A stretch of DNA of 64,000 nucleotides from Leptospira tipperaryensis. GTDB taxonomy: Bacteria > Spirochaetota > Leptospiria > Leptospirales > Leptospiraceae. The DNA lies in contig NZ_CP015217.1 of the NCBI RefSeq assembly GCF_001729245.1, positions 1,552,001 through 1,616,000 on the forward strand, read 5' to 3'. The notes under the pieces are model-generated. The model saw nothing but the letters and a program-made list of their open reading frames with translations. It had not been told where the DNA came from and did not search any database. Positions 26,335-35,182 of this stretch are shown here, piece by piece. Each line of letters begins with the position of its first letter. Positions within the stretch are counted from its first letter, which is position 1. Position numbers and translations under genes: made by a program.

Positions 26335-27612
26335 ATGAATTATGAGCGCCGACATTCTAAAATTTACGAGCAATTCTTTCTCAGTCTATCCTTTCAGATT
26401 TTTATCGGATGGTTGCTTTTAATTTTGGGAATTTATATCACATTGGGATTTGTCGTAGGCTGGAATAAAGAAATTCTCTTTTATGAAAACAATTTTAATA
26501 CGCTCGTCGCTAGCATATTTTCATTTTCTTTTTCGGTGATTTCTCTCCGGAAAATTTTCAAATTTCCGGTTGCTCAGTCCTCTGCGTATATTCTTCCGAT
26601 CGTTACTTTTGCATACGCGTTGATTATCGCTTATTTTTTCTTCAATCGCAAGTCGTATAGCAGTCAGGTTCTCACCTCAGCCTATATGATTACTTTGGCC
26701 TGGTGTTTTTCCGGATATTTTATCGGACATCGTTATCGAATTCTCAAGATTGCGTTCATACCTTTGGGTTCGGCAAAGACGATGGAAAATACTCACGGCG
26801 CGGAGTTCTATCCTTTGGATGAGCCGTCGTTAAAGAATCAAGAATACGACGCAGTGGTCGCAGATCTTACTTCAGACGAGCTGACTCCTGAATACGAAAA
26901 ATTCTTAGCAAAATGTACACTTTCCGGAATTCCGGTTTACCATACAAAACAGATCAAAGAAGCGCTGACGGGAAGAGTGAAAATTCATCATCTTTCGGAG
27001 AACGATTTCGGTTCTCTTCTGCCTTCACAGTTTTATGGATTTCTGAAAAGAACAATCGATCTGTTTGCGTGTTTGATTTTAATTCCGCTGATCTTTCCTT
27101 TTTTGGCGATCACCGCGTTGATCATTAAGATTGAAAGTTCGGGACCTGCGATCTTTCGTCAGAAAAGAATGGGTTACAGAGGTAAAATTTTTACCATGTA
27201 TAAGTTCAGAAGTATGTATTCCGATATAAGAGGTCAGAAATTTACGGAAGGTCCCTCCGATCCAAGAATCACAAGATTCGGAAAGCTAATTCGAAAGTAT
27301 AGAATTGATGAGTTGCCGCAGCTGTTCAATGTGTTCTTTGGTTCTATGAGTTTTATTGGGCCAAGACCGGAATCTTACGAACTTTCTCAGTGGTATGAAA
27401 AAGAAGTCCCGTTCTTTAGCTATCGACACATTGTACGTCCCGGTATCACCGGTTGGGCGCAAGTGGAACAAGGATACGCCGCGGAAGTCGAAGGGATGAA
27501 CGTAAAGCTAGAATATGATTTTTATTATATTAAGAATTTTTCATTCTGGTTGGATATGCTTATTACTTTTAAGACGATCAAGACGATTGTAACGGGCTTT
27601 GGCTCTCGATGA
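26335..27612 (+). CDS. Undecaprenyl-phosphate sugar-1-phosphate transferase (initiating)
   Basis: Polyprenyl-phosphate glycosylphosphotransferase, 425 residues, which starts O-unit synthesis by placing a sugar-1-phosphate on undecaprenyl phosphate. About four N-terminal transmembrane helices precede a CoA-binding-like domain and a fifth hydrophobic segment (IDLFACLILIPLIFPFLAIT). The bacterial sugar transferase domain follows, with MYKFRSMYSDI, YRIDELPQLFNV, FIGPRPES and RPGITGWAQV. The first sugar is probably GlcNAc/QuiNAc-type or hexose; this is not readable. Confidence 0.9.
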   Translation: MNYERRHSKIYEQFFLSLSFQIFIGWLLLILGIYITLGFVVGWNKEILFYENNFNTLVASIFSFSFSVISLRKIFKFPVAQSSAYILPIVTFAYALIIAYFFFNRKSYSSQVLTSAYMITLAWCFSGYFIGHRYRILKIAFIPLGSAKTMENTHGAEFYPLDEPSLKNQEYDAVVADLTSDELTPEYEKFLAKCTLSGIPVYHTKQIKEALTGRVKIHHLSENDFGSLLPSQFYGFLKRTIDLFACLILIPLIFPFLAITALIIKIESSGPAIFRQKRMGYRGKIFTMYKFRSMYSDIRGQKFTEGPSDPRITRFGKLIRKYRIDELPQLFNVFFGSMSFIGPRPESYELSQWYEKEVPFFSYRHIVRPGITGWAQVEQGYAAEVEGMNVKLEYDFYYIKNFSFWLDMLITFKTIKTIVTGFGSR

Positions 27613-27658
27613 ATTTTAGAAAAATAAACAAATGGATTAGAAATACGGTTTGGAATCT

Positions 27659-28966
27659 ATGTCGCTAATAATTATCGCATTCGGAATTTTAAATATAACC
27701 CTTTCATACTTCTTACTAAAGAAGACCAGTTGGATTTTAATATTGATTCAATCCTATTGGTTTTTTTGGATGTTTATTTCCTCGCTTTCTTTGACGGGAT
27801 TGTTTGTTCCTTCGGATTTTACGTATTATCTTTATATAATGCTTTTATCCTCGCTGACGATTGGAGCGGGCTTGTATAGAGTCTATTTTACTTTCAAAGA
27901 AAAAAAACAGAATGTTGATGAGAAATCCTTTTCTGTTTTCGGAATCTTAGACGACCAAAAGGAATTTTATTATTTTGTATTTATTCTGATTTTCGTTTTT
28001 CCGATCGTTTTGTTTTTCCTTTTGAAATCCCTTTATCTCAATCTCTCGCCGGACGCTATGCCACCCTCTCTCTTTAGAGCTCACGCATTTGGGGTTTATG
28101 GCGATTCTATTTTATTTGGGAAAAACAAATATTTATACTACTACTCCTTGGCGATCAATCCACTGATACTTGCGACATTGTTTTTAGGAGTCGGCTTTTA
28201 TCTTCGATTGGAGAAGAAGAGAGTTTTGATACTTGGTTCGGCGCTTGTTGCAATGGATACCCTCATGATGCTGGGTAGATTTGGGTTTTATTATATTCTT
28301 ATTATGCTTTTCTTGATCCTATTGATTAAGTTTCTAAGGGATCGGCAAAACATTCTAAAATCCTTCACTCTTCCTCGTGTAATTGGAGTTGGGTTGGTTT
28401 TTATTTTGATTTTTTCCATAGGGACATTGAGAAGTTCTGGGAAAAAAATTGATTTAAAAGAATTTATCAATGTATTCATAATAGACTATCATACTGAGTC
28501 TTTTTCCATGTTCGATCACGAACTAAAAGATAAGGATTCGCTTTTACACGAAAGGACATACGGTAGATCTTCGCTCGGCGGTATAGAGAGAGGTTTTTCG
28601 TTTCTATTAGGCTTGTTTCGAATTCCATTTCAGTTTCAAGTGCAGAGTGATTTGATTGGGGGTTACTTGCATAAGAATCGTCTGTTGGGTTATACCTCGG
28701 ATGGTCAGCCGAAAGAATACAACGCGTTCGGATCCGTGCTGTTTAGTTTATACAAAGATGGAGGGATTCCTTTTACCTTGTTGCTCGGGACATTATTCGG
28801 TTTTCTTTTATCCAAATATTCCCAGTCCATGATCTCCTTGAAACCATTTCAGCTTTCTATTTTGGCTTCTTTATTGTTTATCGGAATCTTCGGTCTTTTT
28901 CAGCCGGTCCTTGGCGGTCCGATCTTGTTGACCATTCTCTTTATCGCTGTGTTTTCGATTCTCTAA
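27659..28966 (+). CDS. O-antigen polymerase-like membrane protein (Wzy)
   Basis: A hydrophobic protein of about 435 residues with roughly ten to twelve transmembrane segments and a large loop around residues 275-350, the layout of Wzy-type polymerases and of the oligosaccharide-repeat-unit polymerase family. Wzy proteins share little sequence, so the call rests on topology and on the neighbouring initiating transferase and flippase. I start at ATG 27659; a TTG at 27650 is also in frame. It would join O-units in the periplasm. Confidence 0.72.
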   Translation: MSLIIIAFGILNITLSYFLLKKTSWILILIQSYWFFWMFISSLSLTGLFVPSDFTYYLYIMLLSSLTIGAGLYRVYFTFKEKKQNVDEKSFSVFGILDDQKEFYYFVFILIFVFPIVLFFLLKSLYLNLSPDAMPPSLFRAHAFGVYGDSILFGKNKYLYYYSLAINPLILATLFLGVGFYLRLEKKRVLILGSALVAMDTLMMLGRFGFYYILIMLFLILLIKFLRDRQNILKSFTLPRVIGVGLVFILIFSIGTLRSSGKKIDLKEFINVFIIDYHTESFSMFDHELKDKDSLLHERTYGRSSLGGIERGFSFLLGLFRIPFQFQVQSDLIGGYLHKNRLLGYTSDGQPKEYNAFGSVLFSLYKDGGIPFTLLLGTLFGFLLSKYSQSMISLKPFQLSILASLLFIGIFGLFQPVLGGPILLTILFIAVFSIL

Positions 28967-29009
28967 GCAATCTTTAGCCATTTAGAGAATGAAATTGAAA
29001 ACATATTCT

Positions 29010-29061
29010 GATGTAAGAAAAATCTTTTTTTTCAATCTGCTTTCATTAGAAAGATTACATC
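29010..29061. other. Inverted repeat between wzy and wzx
   Basis: GATGTAA at 29010-29016 pairs with TTACATC at 29055-29061, and an inner TTTC/GAAA plus AATC/GATT pairing around ATTA extends the structure. The stretch 28967-29103 has no gene. It could fold in RNA as terminator of the upstream transcript or as a leader for the TTG-started flippase gene. The inner T-run (TTTTTTTT near 29025-29032) is inside the structure, so a classical terminator is not clear. Confidence 0.4.
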
Positions 29062-29103
29062 CGCTGTGCTGATGCGAGTAAACGTTCTTTCATTTATAAA
29101 ACA

Positions 29104-30444
29104 TTGCCTTCCATCTTAAATAAAATCTACCTCCGCTATCCAAATCTAAAAAGAATTCTCCATAACAGCGGTTGGCTTTTCTTTGATAAGCTTTTTCGAA
29201 TGGGAATGGGGATGTTTCTGGGAGTCTGGATCGCTCGCTATCTCGGTCCGGATAGTTACGGCAAGCTTAATTACGTAATCGCCTATATCGCGTTAGTTGG
29301 AAGTTTTACCAATCTCGGCCTGGATGGGATAGCGGTTCGAGAGTTGATCAAAGATAAGACGTATAAGGAAGAAATCCTTTCAACCTCCTTCTTTTTGCAA
29401 TTTGTTGCGGGTCTCATCGCATATATTATTAGTCTGGGCCTCATATTCGCGCTTAGACCTGGAGAAGATGACGTCTTCTGGATGGTCTGTTTGATCGGAT
29501 TCACTTTGAGCTTCCGAGCGATCGGAGTTGTGAAATATTGGTATGAAGCACAGGTTCTATCAAAGTATTTCGTTTGGCTCGAAAATGGTCTCTTTGTAAT
29601 ATTTTCCGGAATAAGAATTTTTCTCATCTTAAGAGGGTTTACGGTCTTTGCATTTGTATGGGTCGGACTTGTCGAATCGATCCTCAATCTTTTCGGTTAT
29701 TATCTGATCTATAAATTTCATGAAGGTAGGCTTTCCATCCGACATGCAAATTGGAAGAGGGCAGTCGATCTTTTACGAGACAGTTGGATGCTTTTACTCT
29801 CAGGTCTTGCGATTATCATATATATGAGAATCGATCAAATTATGATCGGTCAGATGTTAGGCGACGAAGCGGTTGGGGTCTATACGGCCGCAGTAAAGAT
29901 CAGCGAAGTTTGGTATTTTATTCCGATGGCGATCGCGTCTTCTCTTTTTCCTTCGATTTTGAAAGCGAAGGAATTCAATCAAGAACTCTATTTGAGCAGA
30001 TTAAAACTTCTTCATTCTGCTATGCTCTTAATTGCGCTTTTGATAGCAATTCCGATGAGTTTTTTATCGGATCCGATTATTCGTCTTCTATTTGGAACTC
30101 GATTTTTCGAAGCGGGAGTTATTTTAGCGATCCATATTTGGGCCGGTACATTTGTTTTCGTGGGAGTGGCGAGTAGTCGTTATTATCTTACTGAAAATTT
30201 ACAAAAAGTTGAACTTTATAAAAGTATCGTGGGTTGTTTATCAAATGTAGTTCTAAATTTTATTTTGATTCCGATTTACGGAGTGAAAGGCGCAGCGATA
30301 GCTACCGTTATCTCTCAGTTTTTGGCGAGCGTGTTGTTTAACGTTTTCCTCAAGAGGACAAGGGAGATATTTTTTATTCAATTGGGGTCCATTAATTTTA
30401 TATCCTTCTTTCGCCAGATAAATCAGCTTAGAAGATCATTTTGA
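29104..30444 (+). CDS. O-antigen flippase (Wzx-like)
   Basis: Polysaccharide-transporter family membrane protein, 446 residues with about 12 hydrophobic segments. NSGWLFFDKLFRMGMGMFLG and GPDSYGKLNY near the N-terminus are typical of Wzx/MurJ-like flippases. It moves the completed lipid-linked unit across the inner membrane. The only start compatible with the full first helix is TTG 29104; the frame has a stop at 29047-29049 and no other start between. No clear ribosome site precedes it. Confidence 0.85.
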   Translation: MPSILNKIYLRYPNLKRILHNSGWLFFDKLFRMGMGMFLGVWIARYLGPDSYGKLNYVIAYIALVGSFTNLGLDGIAVRELIKDKTYKEEILSTSFFLQFVAGLIAYIISLGLIFALRPGEDDVFWMVCLIGFTLSFRAIGVVKYWYEAQVLSKYFVWLENGLFVIFSGIRIFLILRGFTVFAFVWVGLVESILNLFGYYLIYKFHEGRLSIRHANWKRAVDLLRDSWMLLLSGLAIIIYMRIDQIMIGQMLGDEAVGVYTAAVKISEVWYFIPMAIASSLFPSILKAKEFNQELYLSRLKLLHSAMLLIALLIAIPMSFLSDPIIRLLFGTRFFEAGVILAIHIWAGTFVFVGVASSRYYLTENLQKVELYKSIVGCLSNVVLNFILIPIYGVKGAAIATVISQFLASVLFNVFLKRTREIFFIQLGSINFISFFRQINQLRRSF

Positions 30445-30450
30445 GAATCA

Positions 30451-31623
30451 ATGAGAGTTCTCTATGATCATCAAATTTTTTCGATGCAAAATTTCGGAGG
30501 TATTTCTCGTTATTTTTACGAAAGTATAATCCGACTTAGAAAAAATCATAACGTGGAGATCGATCATTCTATTTTATATTCTTCTAATGAATATCTAATA
30601 GATCGAACGATTTTCCCTTTAGAAAAGCCTTATACGTTTCAAGATTGGATCCCATGGATTCAGTTTCGAGGGAAGTATAGAATCTTTCGATTGATGCAGG
30701 TCTTAGGTTTGCTCCCTGATCCGAAATCACGGATGAACAAAGAAATTCTCCGTAAGATTGAACGTTCAGACTTTGATCTATTTCATCCAACTTATTATTC
30801 TTCGTATTTTTTAAATACTCTTAGAAAGATTCGAAAGCCCTTTGTATTAACGGTCTACGATTTGATTCACGAAAAATTTCCAAGTTATTTCCCCGATGCG
30901 GAGGAAGTGATTAGGAATAAAAAAATTTTGATTGAGAATGCAACCGGCATCATCGCAATTTCCGAAAGTACAAAATCAGACCTCATCCAATTTTACAATT
31001 TGCCGGCAGTTAAAATTAAGGTAGTTTATCTCGGCTCGTCTTTCGCTTCCGATCTGAAGGCGAATAAGAATTCAAATCTTCCTAAAAAGGATTATTTACT
31101 CTTCACTGGAAATCGTTCTTATTATAAGAATTTTTCTTATTTTCTTGAGAGTATTCGAACCCTATTTGAAGAATTTCCTAAACTTCAACTCTATTGCGTC
31201 GGAGGCGGAAATTTTCAAAAAGAAGAAATCGCTCTGATTAAAGAATTAGGCCTTACGGGTAGAGTCGAACAGTTTCATTTTGAAAGCGACGAAGAACTAT
31301 CGGAGTATTATAAAAATGCGTTGCTCTTTGTTTTTCCTTCGCGTTACGAAGGATTCGGAATTCCTCTCTTAGAGGCCTTTAGTTGCGGAGCGCCCGTCGT
31401 TTGCAGCAATACTTCTAGTTTTCAAGAGGTTGCGGGTGACGCAGCCTTTTATTTTGATCCGGATTCGAAAGAGTCAATTTACGATTCTGTAAGAGAAGGA
31501 ATTATCAATCCCGAAAAAAGAAAAGAAAAGATTCAAAATGGAAATAGACAAATTAGTAAGTTTTCTTGGGATAAGTCTGCCAAAGAAACGTTCGAATTTT
31601 ATCAGAGTATTCTCAAAGGATAA
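30451..31623 (+). CDS. Glycosyltransferase family 4
   Basis: GT-B glycosyltransferase of 390 residues. The N-terminal loop NFGGISRYFYES, the central FVLTVYDLIHEKFP and the C-terminal FPSRYEGFGIPLLEAFSCG (E-x7-E type) are typical of GT4, and resemble mannosyltransferases of O-antigen loci. It lies 6 bases after wzx. The sugar transferred is unknown. Confidence 0.82.
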   Translation: MRVLYDHQIFSMQNFGGISRYFYESIIRLRKNHNVEIDHSILYSSNEYLIDRTIFPLEKPYTFQDWIPWIQFRGKYRIFRLMQVLGLLPDPKSRMNKEILRKIERSDFDLFHPTYYSSYFLNTLRKIRKPFVLTVYDLIHEKFPSYFPDAEEVIRNKKILIENATGIIAISESTKSDLIQFYNLPAVKIKVVYLGSSFASDLKANKNSNLPKKDYLLFTGNRSYYKNFSYFLESIRTLFEEFPKLQLYCVGGGNFQKEEIALIKELGLTGRVEQFHFESDEELSEYYKNALLFVFPSRYEGFGIPLLEAFSCGAPVVCSNTSSFQEVAGDAAFYFDPDSKESIYDSVREGIINPEKRKEKIQNGNRQISKFSWDKSAKETFEFYQSILKG

Positions 31624-31635
31624 ATCGATTTAAGG

Positions 31636-32577
31636 ATGAAAGCCCCTGTTCTTTTAATAGCATTCAATCGACCGGATTTTACCTCGATCGTTTTTGAAAC
31701 GATAAGACAATATAAGCCAAACAAATTTTACTTAGCCGTAAATGCGCCTCGGGCCGACAAAGAAGGTGAAATACAGAGATGTGCTGATGTCCGAAGTATT
31801 TTAAAAAAAGTAGATTGGGACTGTGAAATCCATACGCTCTTTCGCGAAGAACATCTACAGCTAAAAATATCAGTGAGTTCGGCGATCACCTGGTTTTTTG
31901 AGAATGAAGAAATGGGGATCGTTTTAGAAGATGATATAGTTCCAGACCCGACCTTTTACATTTACTGCGAGCAATTATTAGAATATTATAAAGATGACTC
32001 CCGTATCGGAATGATCAGCGGAGATAACTTTGGGTTTGGTTATCGAAGAAATCAGGATAGTTACTATTATTCTTTATACACTCATATTTGGGGATGGGCT
32101 TCGTGGAGAAGGGCTTGGCAAGGTTATGACGTTTATATGAAGGATTACGTCGAATTCTTTAAAGACGGATGGTTAAGGGATCTTTTTCCCGATCCGATAG
32201 AGTTTCAATTTTGGAAAAAGAATTTTGATGCTGTTGCTTATGAAAATTTTGAGACCTGGGATTTTCAATGGGTTTATCATAACTTAAAAAACGGTCGATT
32301 GAATATAATGCCGGTAATAAATCTTATAAAAAATATCGGCTTTGGAGAAGGCGCTGCCCATACAATCCATCCAAGTCCTTATGCAAATATGAAGACTGAA
32401 TCGGTTTCCTTTCCGCTAAGTCATCCGAAATTCGTGGTTCGAGATTTGGAAAGTGATGCTTTTTCAAAAAAAACGTTTATAAATCCTGATAAAAAGATGA
32501 AAGATCGTATTTTCAATTTATTGAATCCGCTTCGTATTGTAATTCGACTAAGGAGTTATCTACTTGGAGCCAACTAA
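31636..32577 (+). CDS. GT-A glycosyltransferase-like protein (HlpA-like)
   Basis: A 313-residue protein of the nucleotide-diphospho-sugar transferase fold, related to proteins often annotated 'hemolytic protein HlpA-like' and distantly to GNT-I. PVLLIAFNRPD opens the fold, and GIVLEDDIVPDPTFY holds the acidic metal motif (EDD). HIWGWASWRRAW is a family signature. Context argues for a sugar transferase; nothing in the sequence suggests secretion or haemolysis. Its end overlaps the next start by 14 bases. Confidence 0.75.
   Translation: MKAPVLLIAFNRPDFTSIVFETIRQYKPNKFYLAVNAPRADKEGEIQRCADVRSILKKVDWDCEIHTLFREEHLQLKISVSSAITWFFENEEMGIVLEDDIVPDPTFYIYCEQLLEYYKDDSRIGMISGDNFGFGYRRNQDSYYYSLYTHIWGWASWRRAWQGYDVYMKDYVEFFKDGWLRDLFPDPIEFQFWKKNFDAVAYENFETWDFQWVYHNLKNGRLNIMPVINLIKNIGFGEGAAHTIHPSPYANMKTESVSFPLSHPKFVVRDLESDAFSKKTFINPDKKMKDRIFNLLNPLRIVIRLRSYLLGAN
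32550..32555 (+). promoter_or_regulatory. Strong ribosome binding site for TTG 32564
   Basis: AAGGAG, a full Shine-Dalgarno core, lies 8 bases upstream of TTG 32564, inside the end of the previous gene. It decides the start of the methyltransferase below. Confidence 0.75.
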
Positions 32578-33436
32578 GGATGAAATTGAATGTCGACTTT
32601 GCGGCTCAGTTGCGAAGAAAGAATTTCAGACAAAAGTATTAAATCAGTATAAAGTCGTATATTACAAATGTCGCGATTGTGAACTTCTTCAATCCGAGTT
32701 TCCTTTTTGGTTGGAAGAAGCGTATAATAAAGCGATCTCGATTTTGGATACTGGTATTTTTTTACGAAACAATGAGAACGTAAAAAAACTAACACTTCTT
32801 CTCACCGAAGTGCAAACCCAGTGGAACGAAAAAAGTTTTTGGAAGTCTTTGTTTCACAAACCAGCGCCCTATCAAGGCAAGGTTCTCGATTACGGAGGGG
32901 GTCATGGGATTCTTGTTCGCCTAATGCGGGACGTAGGGTTTAATTGTTTTTGGTACGATAAATATGCAAAGAATGATTTTTCAGAAGGCTTTGGTTTTGA
33001 ACCAACTGAAAATTACGACGTTGTTCTTGCTTTCGAGTTATTCGAACATTTTGACAAGCCGAAAGAAAATATCATAGAGATACTTCATTTTCAAAAACCC
33101 AAATTGCTGATATTTTCAACCCTTCTTTACGGAGCAGAAACTCCCGATATGAATTGGTGGTATTATGCATTTGAGGCCGGGCAACATATTGCCTTCTTTA
33201 ACGAAAAAACGTTGGCGAAACTGGAGACCTTAACAGATTACCTTGTATGTTCTTTAGCACCCGATTTTCATCTATTGATCAGAAAGGATCTTAAATTGGA
33301 CTTTCGAAGATTACGGAAGAGTATCCGCAATGTGGAAAGTCGTTTTCCGTCTTTTCGAAAATTATATAAAACGAAAACTTTTGAGGACCATCTTCTCCTG
33401 AAAAATAAAACAAGTTCGGCTGAAGAAAAAATCTAA
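32564..33436 (+). CDS. SAM-dependent methyltransferase with N-terminal zinc-binding motif
   Basis: A 290-residue protein starting at TTG. Residues about 7-40 form a Cys4 motif (ECRLCG and YYKCRDCELL) like the zinc finger of Methyltransf_13-type sugar C-methyltransferases. Motif I is VLDYGGGHGILVRLM, followed by VVLAFELFEHFDKP. It probably acts on a sugar nucleotide or glycan; C-methylation is possible, but length is shorter than typical C-3 methyltransferases, which carry a third domain. Neighbours are glycosyltransferases. Confidence 0.72.
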   Translation: MEPTKDEIECRLCGSVAKKEFQTKVLNQYKVVYYKCRDCELLQSEFPFWLEEAYNKAISILDTGIFLRNNENVKKLTLLLTEVQTQWNEKSFWKSLFHKPAPYQGKVLDYGGGHGILVRLMRDVGFNCFWYDKYAKNDFSEGFGFEPTENYDVVLAFELFEHFDKPKENIIEILHFQKPKLLIFSTLLYGAETPDMNWWYYAFEAGQHIAFFNEKTLAKLETLTDYLVCSLAPDFHLLIRKDLKLDFRRLRKSIRNVESRFPSFRKLYKTKTFEDHLLLKNKTSSAEEKI

Positions 33437-33452
33437 GGAAGAAGTTGCCAAA

Positions 33453-34400
33453 TTGAATAAGAAATTGATTAAAAAGAAAAAAAAGATCATCGATATCGTA
33501 ATTCCTTCCTTCAATGAAGAAGGCAATGTAGTTGCACTTCATGATCGTTTAAAGGCGGTAATTCCGGAGAGATACGATTATAAAATAATCTTTGTGGATG
33601 ATGGAAGTTCGGACGGAACTTTGAGAGAAATAAGAAAACTATCGATACAAAATTCAAAGATTCGATTCCTATCATTTTCCAAAAACTTCGGTCACCAGAT
33701 CGCTCTGAAGGCTGGTCTTGATCATTCCGACGCCGATTGTGTAATTTCTTTGGACGCAGATCTGCAACACCCCCCGGAATTAATTCCGGCCCTAATTCAA
33801 AAATGGGAAGAAGGGAATGATATCGTTTATACAAAACGCTTAGACAATGAGAACGTAGGCCTTTTTAAAAAGGTAACGGCAAGAATATTTTATTCTTTAT
33901 TGAACGGTCTTTCTGGGTTAAACATCGATCAAGGTGCGGCAGACTTTCGACTTCTCGATAAAAAAGTCGTGAATGTCTTAAAGACGTTTGAAGAAAGAAA
34001 TCTTTTTATTCGAGGAATGGTTACTGGAATTGGTTTTCAAAAAAGTTTTCTTGAATATCAACCTGAAAAAAGAGTATGGGGAAAAAGTAAATACAGTCTA
34101 AAACGTATGTTTTTATTTGCGTTAGACGGAATCACCTCCTTTAGCGTAAAACCATTACATCTGGCGACGATCGCGGGTGTGGTTTTTTCCTTATTTTCGG
34201 GTATTTATGCACTTTATGCAATTATAATATTCTTCACTTCTGATAAAGCGGTTTCGGGCTGGACTTCCGTTTTGGTAAGTGTTTTGTTTATGGGTGGAGT
34301 TCAATTGATTGTCCTCGGAATTTTAGGGGAATACATTGGTAAAATGTTTCTTCAAACAAAAAACCGCCCCAATTATATCATTAAGGATTCGAATTTATGA
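33453..34400 (+). CDS. GtrB-like polyprenyl-phosphate glycosyltransferase
   Basis: GT2 enzyme of the DPM1/GtrB/ArnC type, 315 residues, which charges polyprenyl phosphate with a sugar for later transfer. VIPSFNEEGNV, VDDGSSDGT and LDADLQHPPE are the GT2 motifs, GKSKYSLKRM is a GtrB signature, and two C-terminal transmembrane helices (about 230-290) match the family. The start is TTG with AGGAAG upstream. It overlaps a methyltransferase gene, then a GtrC-like membrane protein, suggesting a side-branch module. Confidence 0.88.
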   Translation: MNKKLIKKKKKIIDIVIPSFNEEGNVVALHDRLKAVIPERYDYKIIFVDDGSSDGTLREIRKLSIQNSKIRFLSFSKNFGHQIALKAGLDHSDADCVISLDADLQHPPELIPALIQKWEEGNDIVYTKRLDNENVGLFKKVTARIFYSLLNGLSGLNIDQGAADFRLLDKKVVNVLKTFEERNLFIRGMVTGIGFQKSFLEYQPEKRVWGKSKYSLKRMFLFALDGITSFSVKPLHLATIAGVVFSLFSGIYALYAIIIFFTSDKAVSGWTSVLVSVLFMGGVQLIVLGILGEYIGKMFLQTKNRPNYIIKDSNL

Positions 34401-35182
34401 AATCGAGTTTAGATAAATCCGAGATTCAACGAGAACATTTTAATAAAATTAAAGATAATTATAATAAGGCTCGGTCCGGCGCAAACCATTTGGCTTACAA
34501 GAAGGTTTGGTGGGATCGTTTGCTTACCTCTCTTTCGAATAAAATCGATAAAGATAAGAAATTATCCGGACTCGAGGCAATGTGCGGACTCGGCGAGGGA
34601 TCTACTTTTCTAAAAGGAAAATTTCCTTTGATTCAGTTTGAAGGCTTTGATTATTCGGATGAAATGGTTATCGCTTGTAAAAAAGAAAATGGTGCCATGA
34701 CTCGGGTATTTCACCAAGATATCTTAAAGTTTAACGAGAAAGAAAAATATGATATCGTAGTTCTTCTTGGAGGCCTTCACCACGTTCCGGATAGCGTCGA
34801 TGTTGCGCTTACGAAAATTTATGCGAGCCTAAAAAAGGGCGGGCTTTTTATCAATTTAGAACCAACGCATAATAATTTTCTATTTAAGTGGGTGAGGGAA
34901 AGGATTTATAAAAAGAACGCATTGTTTGAAGAAAGCTCGGAAAGAGGATTTGAGTTAAAGGAATACAATCGACTTTTGAAACAATCAGGATTTCAAATTT
35001 TGGATCAGTTCTACCCTGGATTATTAGGATATGTACTTTATTATAATCCGGATGCATTTCCATTCTTAGATAGGGGCTCCGTAAAGATTGCTCGAGGTCT
35101 TTCAAACTTGGATTGGATACTCGGTAAGACGATCCTCGGAGAATATTTTTCCTTTGCCACTTGGTCGGTTTGTAAAAAGTGA
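34397..35182 (+). CDS. Class I SAM-dependent methyltransferase
   Basis: A 261-residue methyltransferase. The motif I region is GLEAMCGLGEGSTF, followed by FEGFDYSDEM and YDIVVLLGGLHHVPDS with LKKGGLFINLEP. It shares ATGA with the GtrB-like gene and GTGA with the GtrC-like gene, so all three are translationally coupled. It may methylate the side-branch sugar. The acceptor is unknown. Confidence 0.75.
   Translation: MKSSLDKSEIQREHFNKIKDNYNKARSGANHLAYKKVWWDRLLTSLSNKIDKDKKLSGLEAMCGLGEGSTFLKGKFPLIQFEGFDYSDEMVIACKKENGAMTRVFHQDILKFNEKEKYDIVVLLGGLHHVPDSVDVALTKIYASLKKGGLFINLEPTHNNFLFKWVRERIYKKNALFEESSERGFELKEYNRLLKQSGFQILDQFYPGLLGYVLYYNPDAFPFLDRGSVKIARGLSNLDWILGKTILGEYFSFATWSVCKK

Noticed and set aside
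31636..32577. Haemolysin, as the HlpA-like family name suggests
   Set aside because: No signal peptide or membrane-lytic feature is visible; the acidic metal motif and neighbours fit a glycosyltransferase.
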